From Bacteroidota bacterium (GTDB lineage: Bacteria; Bacteroidota; Bacteroidia; Chitinophagales; Chitinophagaceae), in NCBI GenBank assembly GCA_016868895.1, contig VGFK01000001.1:87006-151005 (forward strand): a stretch of 64,000 bases of DNA, given 5' to 3'. Every line of letters starts with the position of its first letter. Within the stretch, counting starts at the first letter, position 1. Shown piece by piece: positions 34,080 to 41,612 of this stretch. Below the pieces are notes generated by a model, which saw only the letters and a list, made by a program, of their open reading frames with translations, made no database searches and was not told the origin of the DNA. The position numbers and the translations under genes were made by a program.

Positions 34080-34110
34080 AAAAAAAGTCACCCCGTGGAA
34101 ACGGGGCGAC
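34080..34110 (-). terminator. Intrinsic terminator after the Ala-rich lipoprotein
   Basis: A 10-bp stem (34087-34096 with 34101-34110, GGAA loop in plus-strand terms, one G-U pair in the RNA) is followed in the transcript by seven U (34086-34080). It separates the small lipoprotein gene from the DEAD-box helicase start at 34029. Confidence 0.85.
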
Positions 34111-34141
34111 TTCAACGATTGCTTGCCATATGAAAAAAAGC

Positions 34142-34315
34142 TTACTTAGCTTCTGCAGGGGCAGCAGCAGTGTCAACAGCAGCAGCAGCAGTATCAGCAG
34201 CAGCAGTATCAACAGCAGGAGCTTCTACAGCTGTAGTGTCAGCAGCAGGAGCTTCTTCAGCACCACCACAAGAAGCGAGGGCTACGATAGCCAGGATAGC
34301 GAAAAACTTTTTCAT
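34142..34315 (-). CDS. Small Ala-rich lipoprotein with repeated tail
   Basis: A 57-residue protein. Residues 1-15 are a lipoprotein signal peptide with lipobox LASC (Cys16), followed by GGAEEAP and a tail of near-repeats of the type VDTAAADTAAA. The tail holds almost only Ala, Thr, Asp, Val and Pro and should be disordered. Comparable tiny lipoproteins, often highly expressed, are widespread in Bacteroidota with no known function. The gene has its own strong terminator, consistent with a short abundant transcript. The start is placed at the Met of the signal peptide; a longer open frame upstream lacks support. Confidence 0.8.
   Translation of the reverse strand: MKKFFAILAIVALASCGGAEEAPAADTTAVEAPAVDTAAADTAAAAVDTAAAPAEAK
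34147..34255. repeat. Imperfect GCA/CAG trinucleotide repeat tract
   Basis: About 109 bases of the form (GCA)n interrupted by GTGTCA, GTATCA and GCTTCT, encoding the Ala-Thr-Asp repeats of the small lipoprotein. The in-frame repetition could expand or contract by slippage without breaking the frame. Confidence 0.7.
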
Positions 34316-34455
34316 TCTTTTGTTTTTTTGAATGTTAAAATTGAAGTAACTGGAAATTGATTCGCAAAGTAAAACAAAGTAACCCGGATTTTGAAAGTTT
34401 TTTTTTGTTGTTTTGCGGGTTACCATCCCTGCTACAGGGAATAAATGCATGTAAA

Positions 34456-35019
34456 GTGGCGATTTCAGAACAGGAATTAGCGATTTTTAGGGCCATTGGA
34501 AAGAACGAGAAGCGTGCGATCGAATCGGTGTACAGTGAAAATTATGGTCTGATTCAGCATTTTGTCATTGCCAACAATGGCAATGAAGATGATGCGAGGG
34601 ATGTGTTTCAAGAGGCCATGATCGTGCTCTATGAAAAGTCAAGGTCCCCTGAATTTGAGCTCACCTGTCAGATCAGAACCTATCTCTATTCGGTTTGTCG
34701 CCGGTTGTGGTTGAAAAAACTGCAGCAGGCACGCAGGATGGAGACACCGGTTGAGGGATTGGAAAAGCTGATTCCGGTAGAAGAAGACTTGGAGGACCAC
34801 GACAAACTCAATGCCCAGTACTTGACCATGCGTACGGCTATGGGAAAAATCGGGGAACCCTGTAAAAGTCTGATCGAGGCCTTTTACGTACACCGAAAAA
34901 ACATGCACGAGATTGCCAGTTTTTTTGGGTATACCAACGCAGACAATGCAAAGAACCAGAAGTACAAGTGCCTGATGCGATTGAAAAAATTATTCTTTGC
35001 TCAATATAAAAATAACTGA
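34456..35019 (+). CDS. Sigma-70 family (ECF-like) RNA polymerase sigma factor
   Basis: A 187-residue protein from GTG 34456. The region 2 signature DARDVFQEAMIVLYEK (near residue 45) and a helical region 4 (SLIEAFYVHRKNMHEIASFFGYTNADNAKNQKYKCLMRLKK, described by its core MHEIASFFGY) identify it. Region 4 has the DAKNQKYKC-like helix typical of a Bacteroidota ECF subgroup. It would direct polymerase to a small regulon. The membrane-bound anti-sigma/protease encoded two bases downstream is the likely partner. An open stretch upstream of the GTG overlaps the promoter region of the divergent lipoprotein and is not expected to be translated. Confidence 0.9.
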   Translation: MAISEQELAIFRAIGKNEKRAIESVYSENYGLIQHFVIANNGNEDDARDVFQEAMIVLYEKSRSPEFELTCQIRTYLYSVCRRLWLKKLQQARRMETPVEGLEKLIPVEEDLEDHDKLNAQYLTMRTAMGKIGEPCKSLIEAFYVHRKNMHEIASFFGYTNADNAKNQKYKCLMRLKKLFFAQYKNN

Positions 35020-35021
35020 TC

Positions 35022-36125
35022 ATGGATCAAGCCCATTTAGCAGAAGCGGTAGAACGCTACCTCAAAGGAGAAATGGATCCTCAAGAACGGCATGCGTTTG
35101 AAGAAGCCCGAAAAAATAATCCGGAGCTGGATCAGACCGTTGTGGAATATCAGTTTTTCTTCGATGAGATGGAGCGATATGGTACAATTCGTCGGTTCAA
35201 ATCCAATCTATACGACACGCACCACACGTTACAAGAAAACGGACAGATCAAAGACCTTCACCTTCCTGCCAGCACCCGCATCCTGAACATGTGGACCAAG
35301 TACAGGAGGGTTGTTGCTGTGGCCGCTTCGATTGCAGGGATCACGGCTTTGCTGATCAGCGGAATGATCAGTATTTTTTCACCGAACCGACCCATTCGGG
35401 ATTTGGAGGAACTGAGAAGAAAGGTGAGCAACCTCGAGCGCCAATCCAGCAACCAGCGCGCAGAAATCAACAACGTAAAATCCAAAATTGCTCCCGGCAC
35501 TGACGTGCGGTTTGGCGGTACAAGTTTCCTGATCGATCCAAAAGGAATACTATTGACCAGTGCTCACGTGTTAAATGGTGCTAAAAAAGTATATGTCCAG
35601 AGCAATGACGGAGTGGATTACCTGGCGGAGATTGTTCACCAGGATGAAGCATCTGATTTAGCCATATTGAAAATCAACGACGAAGAATATACGGCCCCCC
35701 GATCGCTCCCCTACGGCATCAGCCGCAATCGTTCTGAACTGGCCGAACCGGTGTTCACCCTCGGATATCCCAAAGACGAAATTGTATACAACGAAGGGTG
35801 CCTGAGTTCAAAATCAGGATTACAGGGAGACACAATGGCCTATCAAATCAGCATCGCAGCCAATCCAGGAAACAGCGGTGGACCCGTATTCAACCGCAAT
35901 GGAGAAGTAATTGGGATTATCAGTACACGACAAGCATCCGCAAATGGTGTGGTGTTTGCGACAAAGTCCAATAATATCTATGGGTTGTTGGAAGCAATTA
36001 AAAAAGATGCTTCGGATGTGAACATCAAGCTTCGCCCATACAGTTCATTGCGTGGCACCTCTCGCTCCGAGCAGGTCAAGAAAGTACAGGATCACATTTA
36101 CATGGTAAAAGTAGTACTGAGCTAA
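35022..36125 (+). CDS. Anti-sigma-like membrane protein fused to a trypsin-like serine protease
   Basis: A 367-residue protein in three parts. Residues 1-90 resemble a cytoplasmic anti-sigma domain (AEAVERYLKGEMDPQERHAFEEA, of the putative zinc-finger-less Bacteroidota type). One membrane helix spans about 96-118, followed by a coiled coil (about 124-156). Residues about 160-330 form an HtrA/S1C-like trypsin domain with H182 (TSAHVL), D212 (SDLAIL) and S285 (NPGNSGGP). No PDZ domain is present. It follows the sigma factor by two bases, so the pair is an operon. The fusion suggests a periplasmic protease that controls or is controlled with the sigma factor. This is inferred from architecture. 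Confidence 0.85.
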   Translation: MDQAHLAEAVERYLKGEMDPQERHAFEEARKNNPELDQTVVEYQFFFDEMERYGTIRRFKSNLYDTHHTLQENGQIKDLHLPASTRILNMWTKYRRVVAVAASIAGITALLISGMISIFSPNRPIRDLEELRRKVSNLERQSSNQRAEINNVKSKIAPGTDVRFGGTSFLIDPKGILLTSAHVLNGAKKVYVQSNDGVDYLAEIVHQDEASDLAILKINDEEYTAPRSLPYGISRNRSELAEPVFTLGYPKDEIVYNEGCLSSKSGLQGDTMAYQISIAANPGNSGGPVFNRNGEVIGIISTRQASANGVVFATKSNNIYGLLEAIKKDASDVNIKLRPYSSLRGTSRSEQVKKVQDHIYMVKVVLS

Positions 36126-36135
36126 TCCAATTGTA

Positions 36136-37035
36136 CTATTTCCAGAGCCCCATCGGATATTCTCCGCTGCCTAGTAGTTTTTCAATTCCGGAACGGACGG
36201 CAGGAGCATCTTCTTTATAAGTAACGCCAAACCAAATGGCAGAAGTGGGAATGACTTCTACTTTTCCTTCACCTTGATGAATGAATTGATCGGCTACAAG
36301 CGGTATAAAAAATTCCGATTTCTCTTCTTTTCCTCTTGCTTGTAAAAACTCCTGAAACAACCGGTGGGTATAGGCAAATACCGAAGGATGGAAGCACCAA
36401 AAATTCATGGAAACGATAGTAGAGAGTTGCAAGTGAGCCGGTTCTAGTCCATCATCGCACACTACCCCTTCAGCATGCCGTGAAATATTCAACCGCTCCG
36501 TTACGCCTACCAGATTGCCGAGTTCGTCCATGGAACACACTCCGCGGTTGACGGTTCCGTGGTCAGACAACGTCTGCTCCAGCTGATAGCCTATGATGAA
36601 ATAATTTTGGGCCGAACATTGTTGACTTAAAAAAGCATACGCCTTCTGAAAAGCATCTCTTCCGTAAAAATCGTCGGCATTGATGACCGCAAACGGCTCT
36701 TGAATAACATCGCGGGCGCACAAAACGGCATGAGCAGTCCCCCAGGGGTTTGACCGGGTAGACAACCGGTCGTATCCATCCAAATGTGCATCTAGATGCT
36801 GATACACGTACTCCGTTTGAATCCTTCCTTTGAGCTTGGGTTCAAATATTGACTTGAACTGTTCGGCAAAATCTTCCCGAATGACAAAGACGACTTTCCC
36901 AAATCCGGCCCGTATGGCATCGTAAATCGAATAATCCATGATGGTTTCACCATCGGGACCAAACGATTCAATCTGCTTCATGCCGCCGTATCGCGAGGCC
37001 ATTCCGGCTGCCAAGATCAATAAGGATGGCTTCAT
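36136..37035 (-). CDS. Sugar-phosphate nucleotidyltransferase
   Basis: A 299-residue NTP transferase. LLILAAGMASRYGGMKQIESFGPDGETIMDYS (core AAGMASRYGG) is a nucleotide-binding loop, and VINADDFYGRDAF carries the metal-binding aspartate. TRSNPWGTAHAVL contacts the sugar. The family makes nucleotide sugars such as UDP- or CMP-linked precursors, but the specific sugar cannot be told. It resembles the UTP-glucose-1-phosphate uridylyltransferase-like proteins annotated in Bacteroidota. It is convergent with the protease gene (10-base gap) and stands alone. Confidence 0.85.
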   Translation of the reverse strand: MKPSLLILAAGMASRYGGMKQIESFGPDGETIMDYSIYDAIRAGFGKVVFVIREDFAEQFKSIFEPKLKGRIQTEYVYQHLDAHLDGYDRLSTRSNPWGTAHAVLCARDVIQEPFAVINADDFYGRDAFQKAYAFLSQQCSAQNYFIIGYQLEQTLSDHGTVNRGVCSMDELGNLVGVTERLNISRHAEGVVCDDGLEPAHLQLSTIVSMNFWCFHPSVFAYTHRLFQEFLQARGKEEKSEFFIPLVADQFIHQGEGKVEVIPTSAIWFGVTYKEDAPAVRSGIEKLLGSGEYPMGLWK

Positions 37036-37104
37036 TGATTATTAATTGGAGAGCAAAGTTATTCTTAAAATTCTAGGTGTCAAAATGCGAACTTTACCTA
37101 GTAC

Positions 37105-37995
37105 ATGTTAAATAAAATACTCATACAGTCCATTTCAACAGCAGTTACGAAAGCGCATCAAATGCACGCCGATTGTGCGCGGTTTGATCTTGTTCACCCA
37201 ATTGTTTCCGGCAACAAGTACTATAAACTTCGCTACTATATCGCCGAAGCCCAGGCAACGGGTAAATCGACATTGGTCACCATGGGCGGATACTATTCCA
37301 ACCACCTCCTTGCACTGGCTTTCAGTGCGCAACAAGCTGGACTCGCATCCATCGGATGGGTTCGGGGAGAACAACCCAAGACACTTTCACCCACCTTGAA
37401 CGATTGCATTTCCCTTGGAATGGAGTTGCAATTTTTTTCGCGTTCCACATTTGATGAACTTCATGCAGATCATGCATTTATTAACCAATCAAACCATCTC
37501 TTCATCCCCCAAGGAGGATTTGGACGTTTAGGCATGATGGGCGCTGCAACCATGTTGGATGATCTGGATGCAAGCCGCTACGATATTCTGGTTGCTGCTG
37601 CTGGAACCGGCACCATGGCAGCAGGATTGATCAGTCGATTGCACCCATACCAACAACTGGAAATTATTTCAGTACTAAAAGGAAGTAATACACTTGAAGA
37701 AGACATCCTCAGCCTATTACCTGAAGAAGAACAAAAGCATAAGAAATACCAGATTCACTATCGTTTTCATGAAGGAGGATATGCGCGGCACACTGCCGCA
37801 TTATTAAAAACGATGAACGAATTTTATCAGGAAACTGAAATCCCAACTGATTTTGTTTACACCGGAAAAATGATCAAAGCATTTCTCACACTTGCTTCTG
37901 AAGAGGCATCATGGCGCGGTAAACAAATACTGCTGCTGCATTCTGGCGGACTACAAGGCAATCGTTCATTAAAACTAGGTGAATTGATGTATTAA
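37105..37995 (+). CDS. ACC deaminase / D-cysteine desulfhydrase family PLP enzyme
   Basis: A 296-residue fold-type II PLP enzyme. The Schiff-base lysine is in HPIVSGNKYYKLRY near residue 32-36, GGYYSNHLLALAF follows with the catalytic-region serine and asparagine, and AAGTGTMAAGL binds the PLP phosphate. The family includes ACC deaminase and D-cysteine desulfhydrase. The residues needed for ACC cannot be judged from this reading, and most Bacteroidota members of this length are annotated only to family. It is slightly shorter than the 325-340 residues usual for characterised enzymes. Confidence 0.85.
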   Translation: MLNKILIQSISTAVTKAHQMHADCARFDLVHPIVSGNKYYKLRYYIAEAQATGKSTLVTMGGYYSNHLLALAFSAQQAGLASIGWVRGEQPKTLSPTLNDCISLGMELQFFSRSTFDELHADHAFINQSNHLFIPQGGFGRLGMMGAATMLDDLDASRYDILVAAAGTGTMAAGLISRLHPYQQLEIISVLKGSNTLEEDILSLLPEEEQKHKKYQIHYRFHEGGYARHTAALLKTMNEFYQETEIPTDFVYTGKMIKAFLTLASEEASWRGKQILLLHSGGLQGNRSLKLGELMY

Positions 37996-38008
37996 AGATT
38001 TCTTTTTT

Positions 38009-38016
38009 TAACTTTG
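38009..38016 (+). promoter_or_regulatory. -7 element five bases before a start codon
   Basis: TAACTTTG matches TAnnTTTG and is separated from ATG 38022 by ATTGA, predicting a leaderless or nearly leaderless mRNA for the secreted protein that follows. Confidence 0.5.
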
Positions 38017-38021
38017 ATTGA

Positions 38022-38852
38022 ATGATGTTCTCCAGCAAGTATTATCAATTATCCATCATCCTCTGCCTGAGTATACTTGCTCCTGAATTGCGCGCACAAG
38101 ATAGCCTTCCATCCTTTTATGCGAGAGAACGAAATGGGTACGCTATCATTGGATGGTTTAATCCCTATACAGATATCAGTGAACTGATTGTGCAGCGATC
38201 GACCGACTCCCTGAGCGGATTCCGATCCATCATGAGTATGCCGGATCCCAGCTCCATTTACAACGGATTTGTATACAAAAAAGAAAATGCCGCCTCCTTC
38301 TATTACCGCATTTTCTACGTCCGTTCAGGAAGCCGTTATACGTTTACCCCATCCTTAAAACCCAAACCTGCCGATCCAGAACCTTTACCAGCAGGCCCCG
38401 ATCTAGAAAAAACAAAACCGGTTAACGCCACGCCCCTCCCCCCTGTACAAGTTGACAGCATTCTCAAAAGTAATCCCAAAATCGATAGCATATATAAAGT
38501 GAATCCTGAACAAGCAATGAAAATCATCCGATCCATGGACGCATCATTGCAGCCCACAGGCAAAATCTTTACGCCATCAACCGATGGTATTTTTGATCCT
38601 TCCGCTTTTATTTTCATCGATAATGATGGCAATCTTGTCATTGCACTTCCGGATGTACAGAAAAAAAAATACAGCCTTCATGTCTATACGGAAGATGGCA
38701 ACCATTTGTTTGAAATGAAAAATATTCGTGAACCGCATTTGCTTATTGATAAATCCAACTTCTACAAAAGCGGGTGGTTCAGGTACGATCTATTTGAAAG
38801 CGGAAAACTGAAAAGCAAGAACAAGTTTTTTATCCCGACAGAAGTCAAATAA
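38022..38852 (+). CDS. Secreted protein of unknown function, Fn3-like N-terminus
   Basis: A 276-residue exported protein with a signal peptide (about 1-25, cleaved near RAQDS). Residues about 30-105 (GYAIIGWFNPYTDISELIVQRSTDS, described by its core IIGWFNPY) look like a fibronectin-III-type sandwich. A Pro/Lys-rich linker (about 110-150) leads to a C-terminal beta domain (about 190-275) with FIFIDNDGNLVIALPDV. I do not recognise the family. It is possibly a cell-surface or periplasmic structural protein. Its 3' end overlaps the convergent lipB by eight bases. Confidence 0.8.
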   Translation: MMFSSKYYQLSIILCLSILAPELRAQDSLPSFYARERNGYAIIGWFNPYTDISELIVQRSTDSLSGFRSIMSMPDPSSIYNGFVYKKENAASFYYRIFYVRSGSRYTFTPSLKPKPADPEPLPAGPDLEKTKPVNATPLPPVQVDSILKSNPKIDSIYKVNPEQAMKIIRSMDASLQPTGKIFTPSTDGIFDPSAFIFIDNDGNLVIALPDVQKKKYSLHVYTEDGNHLFEMKNIREPHLLIDKSNFYKSGWFRYDLFESGKLKSKNKFFIPTEVK

Positions 38853-39540
38853 GCCTGCATTCAAATACCTGCTCAAAATGGCGTTTCACCTGAAGTTTAA
38901 CTTCATTCATATCTACAGTCCTACCCAATTCTTTTTCAAGTGACGTGACCTGTTTATCGGGTATACCGCAGGGAACAATCATGTTAAAATAGTTCAGATC
39001 GGGATTCACGTTCAGCGCAAAGCCGTGCATGGTAACCCAACGACTGCACCGCACTCCCATCGCACAGATCTTGCGGGCTTTCATGGGATGGGCCGAATCA
39101 AGCCATACTCCGGTCTCCCCTTTGCTTCGCTCCCCGTTCAATCCATAGTCCGCCAACACCAATATGATGACCTCTTCCAATGAGCGCAAATAGCGTCCAA
39201 TGTCAGTATAAAATTTTTCCAGGTCTACAATCGGATACCCTACAAGTTGTTCAGGTCCGTGAAACGTAATATCGCCCCCTCGGTTGGTGGGGTAATAGGC
39301 TATGTTGCGCTGACTGAGTTCTTCTTGAGTGACCAGCACATGCGACTCTTTGCCACTCTTTCCCAATGTATACACCGGAGGATGCTCACAGAAAATGAGA
39401 TGATGCCGGGTTTCCTCATCGGAGATTCCCTTTGCTCGATTGGACTTGATCTCGGTATTGGCTTTTAACAACGCCTCTTGCTGTTGCCAGGCCAATCCGT
39501 ATTCAATGCGGCCCCAATCGGTAAAAATCACTTCTTGCAT
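38845..39540 (-). CDS. lipB: Lipoyl(octanoyl) transferase
   Basis: A 231-residue enzyme that moves octanoate from acyl carrier protein to lipoyl domains. The diagnostic RGGDITFHGPEQLVGYP is present; the catalytic lysine is in ARKICAMGVR and the catalytic cysteine in VPCGIPDKQVTSLEKELG. ATG 39540 is preferred to the TTG three bases upstream. Lipoyl synthase (lipA) is not adjacent. The neighbours are a divergent pseudouridine synthase and a convergent hypothetical protein. Confidence 0.95.
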   Translation of the reverse strand: MQEVIFTDWGRIEYGLAWQQQEALLKANTEIKSNRAKGISDEETRHHLIFCEHPPVYTLGKSGKESHVLVTQEELSQRNIAYYPTNRGGDITFHGPEQLVGYPIVDLEKFYTDIGRYLRSLEEVIILVLADYGLNGERSKGETGVWLDSAHPMKARKICAMGVRCSRWVTMHGFALNVNPDLNYFNMIVPCGIPDKQVTSLEKELGRTVDMNEVKLQVKRHFEQVFECRLI

Positions 39541-39569
39541 CAATTCAATATTGGTTCATGGCCTTGTGC

Positions 39570-39577
39570 TACCTTTG
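39570..39577 (+). promoter_or_regulatory. -7 element upstream of the RluA-family gene
   Basis: TACCTTTG matches TAnnTTTG and lies 14 bases before ATG 39592. No good -33 box is seen. Confidence 0.45.
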
Positions 39578-39591
39578 CAAAAATAATCATT

Positions 39592-40665
39592 ATGCCGCTC
39601 AAGGGCATGGAAGAATCTCCAGAAGAACAGATTGAACAATCCTCGGACGAGCTGTATGAGCGACTGACATTGGTGGTGGACAAGGGACAAGAACCGCTCC
39701 GCATTGATAAATTTCTACTCAGCCGTGTTGTAAATACTTCCCGAAATAAAATCCAGCAATACATCGATAACGAGATGGTATTGGTCAACGAGCGACCAGT
39801 AAAGTCAAATTACAAAGTCAAACCGGGAGATGGAATTATTTTCTATTCCGATAATGATCCTCAAACCTATGAGATCATCCCGGAAAACCTACCCCTGAAT
39901 ATTGTTTTCGAAGACGAACACATACTGGTCATTCATAAACCAGCGGGACTGGTGGTTCACCCTGGAGCAGGGAATTTTTCCGGTACCCTGCTCAACGGAG
40001 TTGCAGGATACCTCAAGCAACAACAACCGGATCTGGACGAATCCACACTTCCTCGGTTTGGAATGGTACACCGCATCGATAAAAATACGAGCGGATTGAT
40101 GGTCCTGGCCAAATCAGAACTTGCCGCATTCAAATTGGCTAAACAATTTTTTGATCACACCGTTGAACGAAAATACCTCGCCCTGGTCTGGGGAAATTTT
40201 GAATCCACAACCGGAACTGTTGTGGGACATATCGGTAGGCATGCACGGTTCAGAAAATTAATGGATGTTTACCCGGAAGGCGACTATGGCAAAGAAGCCA
40301 TCACCCACTATACCGTTTTGGAAGATTTAAAGTATGTGAGCCTGGTTGAATGCAGATTGGAAACCGGGAGAACGCATCAGATCCGTGTCCACATGCAACA
40401 CATTGGCCACCCGCTGTTCAATGATGAAGTATATGGGGGAGATAAAATTGTAAAGGGAACGGTGTTCACCAAGTACAAACAATTCGTGGAAAACTGTTTC
40501 GCACTTTGCAATCGACAGGCCCTGCATGCCAAAACCCTTGGGTTCATCCACCCTAAAACCGAAGAACCACTCTTATTTGAAAGTGAAATCCCTGCAGACA
40601 TGCAAGCCGTTATCCAAAAATGGAAAGCATATGCGGGCGGTGTTCAATTCACGGATAAATCATAA
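39592..40665 (+). CDS. RluA-family 23S rRNA pseudouridine synthase (RluD-like)
   Basis: A 357-residue protein with an N-terminal S4 RNA-binding domain (about 28-85, RIDKFLLSRVVNTSRNKIQQYI core) and a RluA catalytic domain. The catalytic aspartate is in VHRIDKNTSGLMVLAK, and RLETGRTHQIRVHMQHIGHP is the conserved C-terminal motif. RluD modifies helix 69 of 23S rRNA; the exact target here is inferred from domain order only. ATG 39592 is chosen because the longer frame overlaps lipB antisense and a -7 promoter element lies just upstream of this ATG. Confidence 0.93.
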   Translation: MPLKGMEESPEEQIEQSSDELYERLTLVVDKGQEPLRIDKFLLSRVVNTSRNKIQQYIDNEMVLVNERPVKSNYKVKPGDGIIFYSDNDPQTYEIIPENLPLNIVFEDEHILVIHKPAGLVVHPGAGNFSGTLLNGVAGYLKQQQPDLDESTLPRFGMVHRIDKNTSGLMVLAKSELAAFKLAKQFFDHTVERKYLALVWGNFESTTGTVVGHIGRHARFRKLMDVYPEGDYGKEAITHYTVLEDLKYVSLVECRLETGRTHQIRVHMQHIGHPLFNDEVYGGDKIVKGTVFTKYKQFVENCFALCNRQALHAKTLGFIHPKTEEPLLFESEIPADMQAVIQKWKAYAGGVQFTDKS

Positions 40666-41582
40666 ACCGTTGCCGTAAACAATCCCCGTTCGCTTCCCTT
40701 CACCACTACCCCCCAGCTTCCATCATAGCGAATGAGTTTTGGATAGAGATAACCGTTTTTCTTATCGATTTCCACATGCATCGCAACATTGAAGCGATAC
40801 ACACCGGCATTGTAACTCATGGTATAATCGCGCTCGATTACTTCAAAGCTGTCGTAATCAAACCAGGTGGTCATTTCATCAATTACTACCTCATCTTTTT
40901 TAAAGAAGGAAAGTCCTTCCTTCATTTTCAATCGAAATACATATGCGGTTTTCCCTTTGTACTCCTGGAGGTCAATGCTGAAATCGTAAAGATCAGAATG
41001 CTGCTGATCAAATACCTGCACTTTTCTTCCCATCAGTGGTATACCCGGAATGTCTTTCCCCGGATTAAAGAACAGCATTTTGAGCTGTTCCTTGCGTTTT
41101 TCTATTCCTTTCTTATCACGTATGTTGAGCTTCAGATCACCGACGGTATTGGTTTGTCCGCACACGGTATCTTTTGAAAAAAACAACGATGCATACAGCT
41201 GTGCGGTGTAATAGTTAGGATCACCTTGTGCATCATAATAATCACCGGTTATATTTTCCTGTTCGGTGATGGTAACGCGGCATGTTCCGGAAGACCACTG
41301 CCGGGTTTTGCTGTTCAGGCTGGCGGCTACCTTTCCTTTTCGATCGAACATGCGCACATCATTCAACGTCCGGTAATTCAAAACACGCAAGTTCTTAAAC
41401 GCCTTGTAGAACGTTGTATCATCTCCTACACGCTTGATGAAGCCGGGAACGTTGGTTCCGCTTCGGATAATCACAGGAGTCAACGTAACCAGTCGCCCCC
41501 CCGACTGCACCACAGAGTCTTTCTCCTGTCCATAAAGTGACAGCGCCATCAGTACCGAGAAGAGGAACGCATAGCATTTCAT
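40644..41582 (-). CDS. Conserved secreted protein of unknown function
   Basis: A 312-residue exported protein with a signal peptide (about 1-18, ending LYGQ). No known domain is recognised. The sequence is rich in beta-forming segments and has a duplicated pattern of tyrosine/aspartate turns (VFDQQHSDLYDFSIDLQEYKG core, WFDYDSFEVIERDYTM), suggesting a beta-sandwich or barrel-like periplasmic protein. Proteins like this are conserved in Chitinophagaceae without assigned function. Its stop overlaps the end of the convergent pseudouridine synthase gene by 22 bases. Confidence 0.75.
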   Translation of the reverse strand: MKCYAFLFSVLMALSLYGQEKDSVVQSGGRLVTLTPVIIRSGTNVPGFIKRVGDDTTFYKAFKNLRVLNYRTLNDVRMFDRKGKVAASLNSKTRQWSSGTCRVTITEQENITGDYYDAQGDPNYYTAQLYASLFFSKDTVCGQTNTVGDLKLNIRDKKGIEKRKEQLKMLFFNPGKDIPGIPLMGRKVQVFDQQHSDLYDFSIDLQEYKGKTAYVFRLKMKEGLSFFKKDEVVIDEMTTWFDYDSFEVIERDYTMSYNAGVYRFNVAMHVEIDKKNGYLYPKLIRYDGSWGVVVKGSERGLFTATVYDLSVN

Positions 41583-41587
41583 GGCTG

Positions 41588-41595
41588 CAAAATTA
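41588..41595 (-). promoter_or_regulatory. -7 element five bases before a start codon
   Basis: The minus strand reads TAATTTTG, a full match to TAnnTTTG, then CAGCC and ATG 41582. This predicts a leaderless or nearly leaderless transcript. Confidence 0.5.
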
Positions 41596-41612
41596 CAGCG
41601 TTAACCCCAATG

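Noticed and set aside
34030-34212. Extension of the DEAD-box helicase to an N-terminus beginning MILLLLILLLLLL
   Set aside because: The extension is the antisense frame of the GCA-repeat lipoprotein and crosses a strong terminator; the helicase family begins at ATG 34029.
34147-34255. CRISPR-like repeat array
   Set aside because: The repeats are a trinucleotide tract coding for Ala-rich protein, with no unique spacers.
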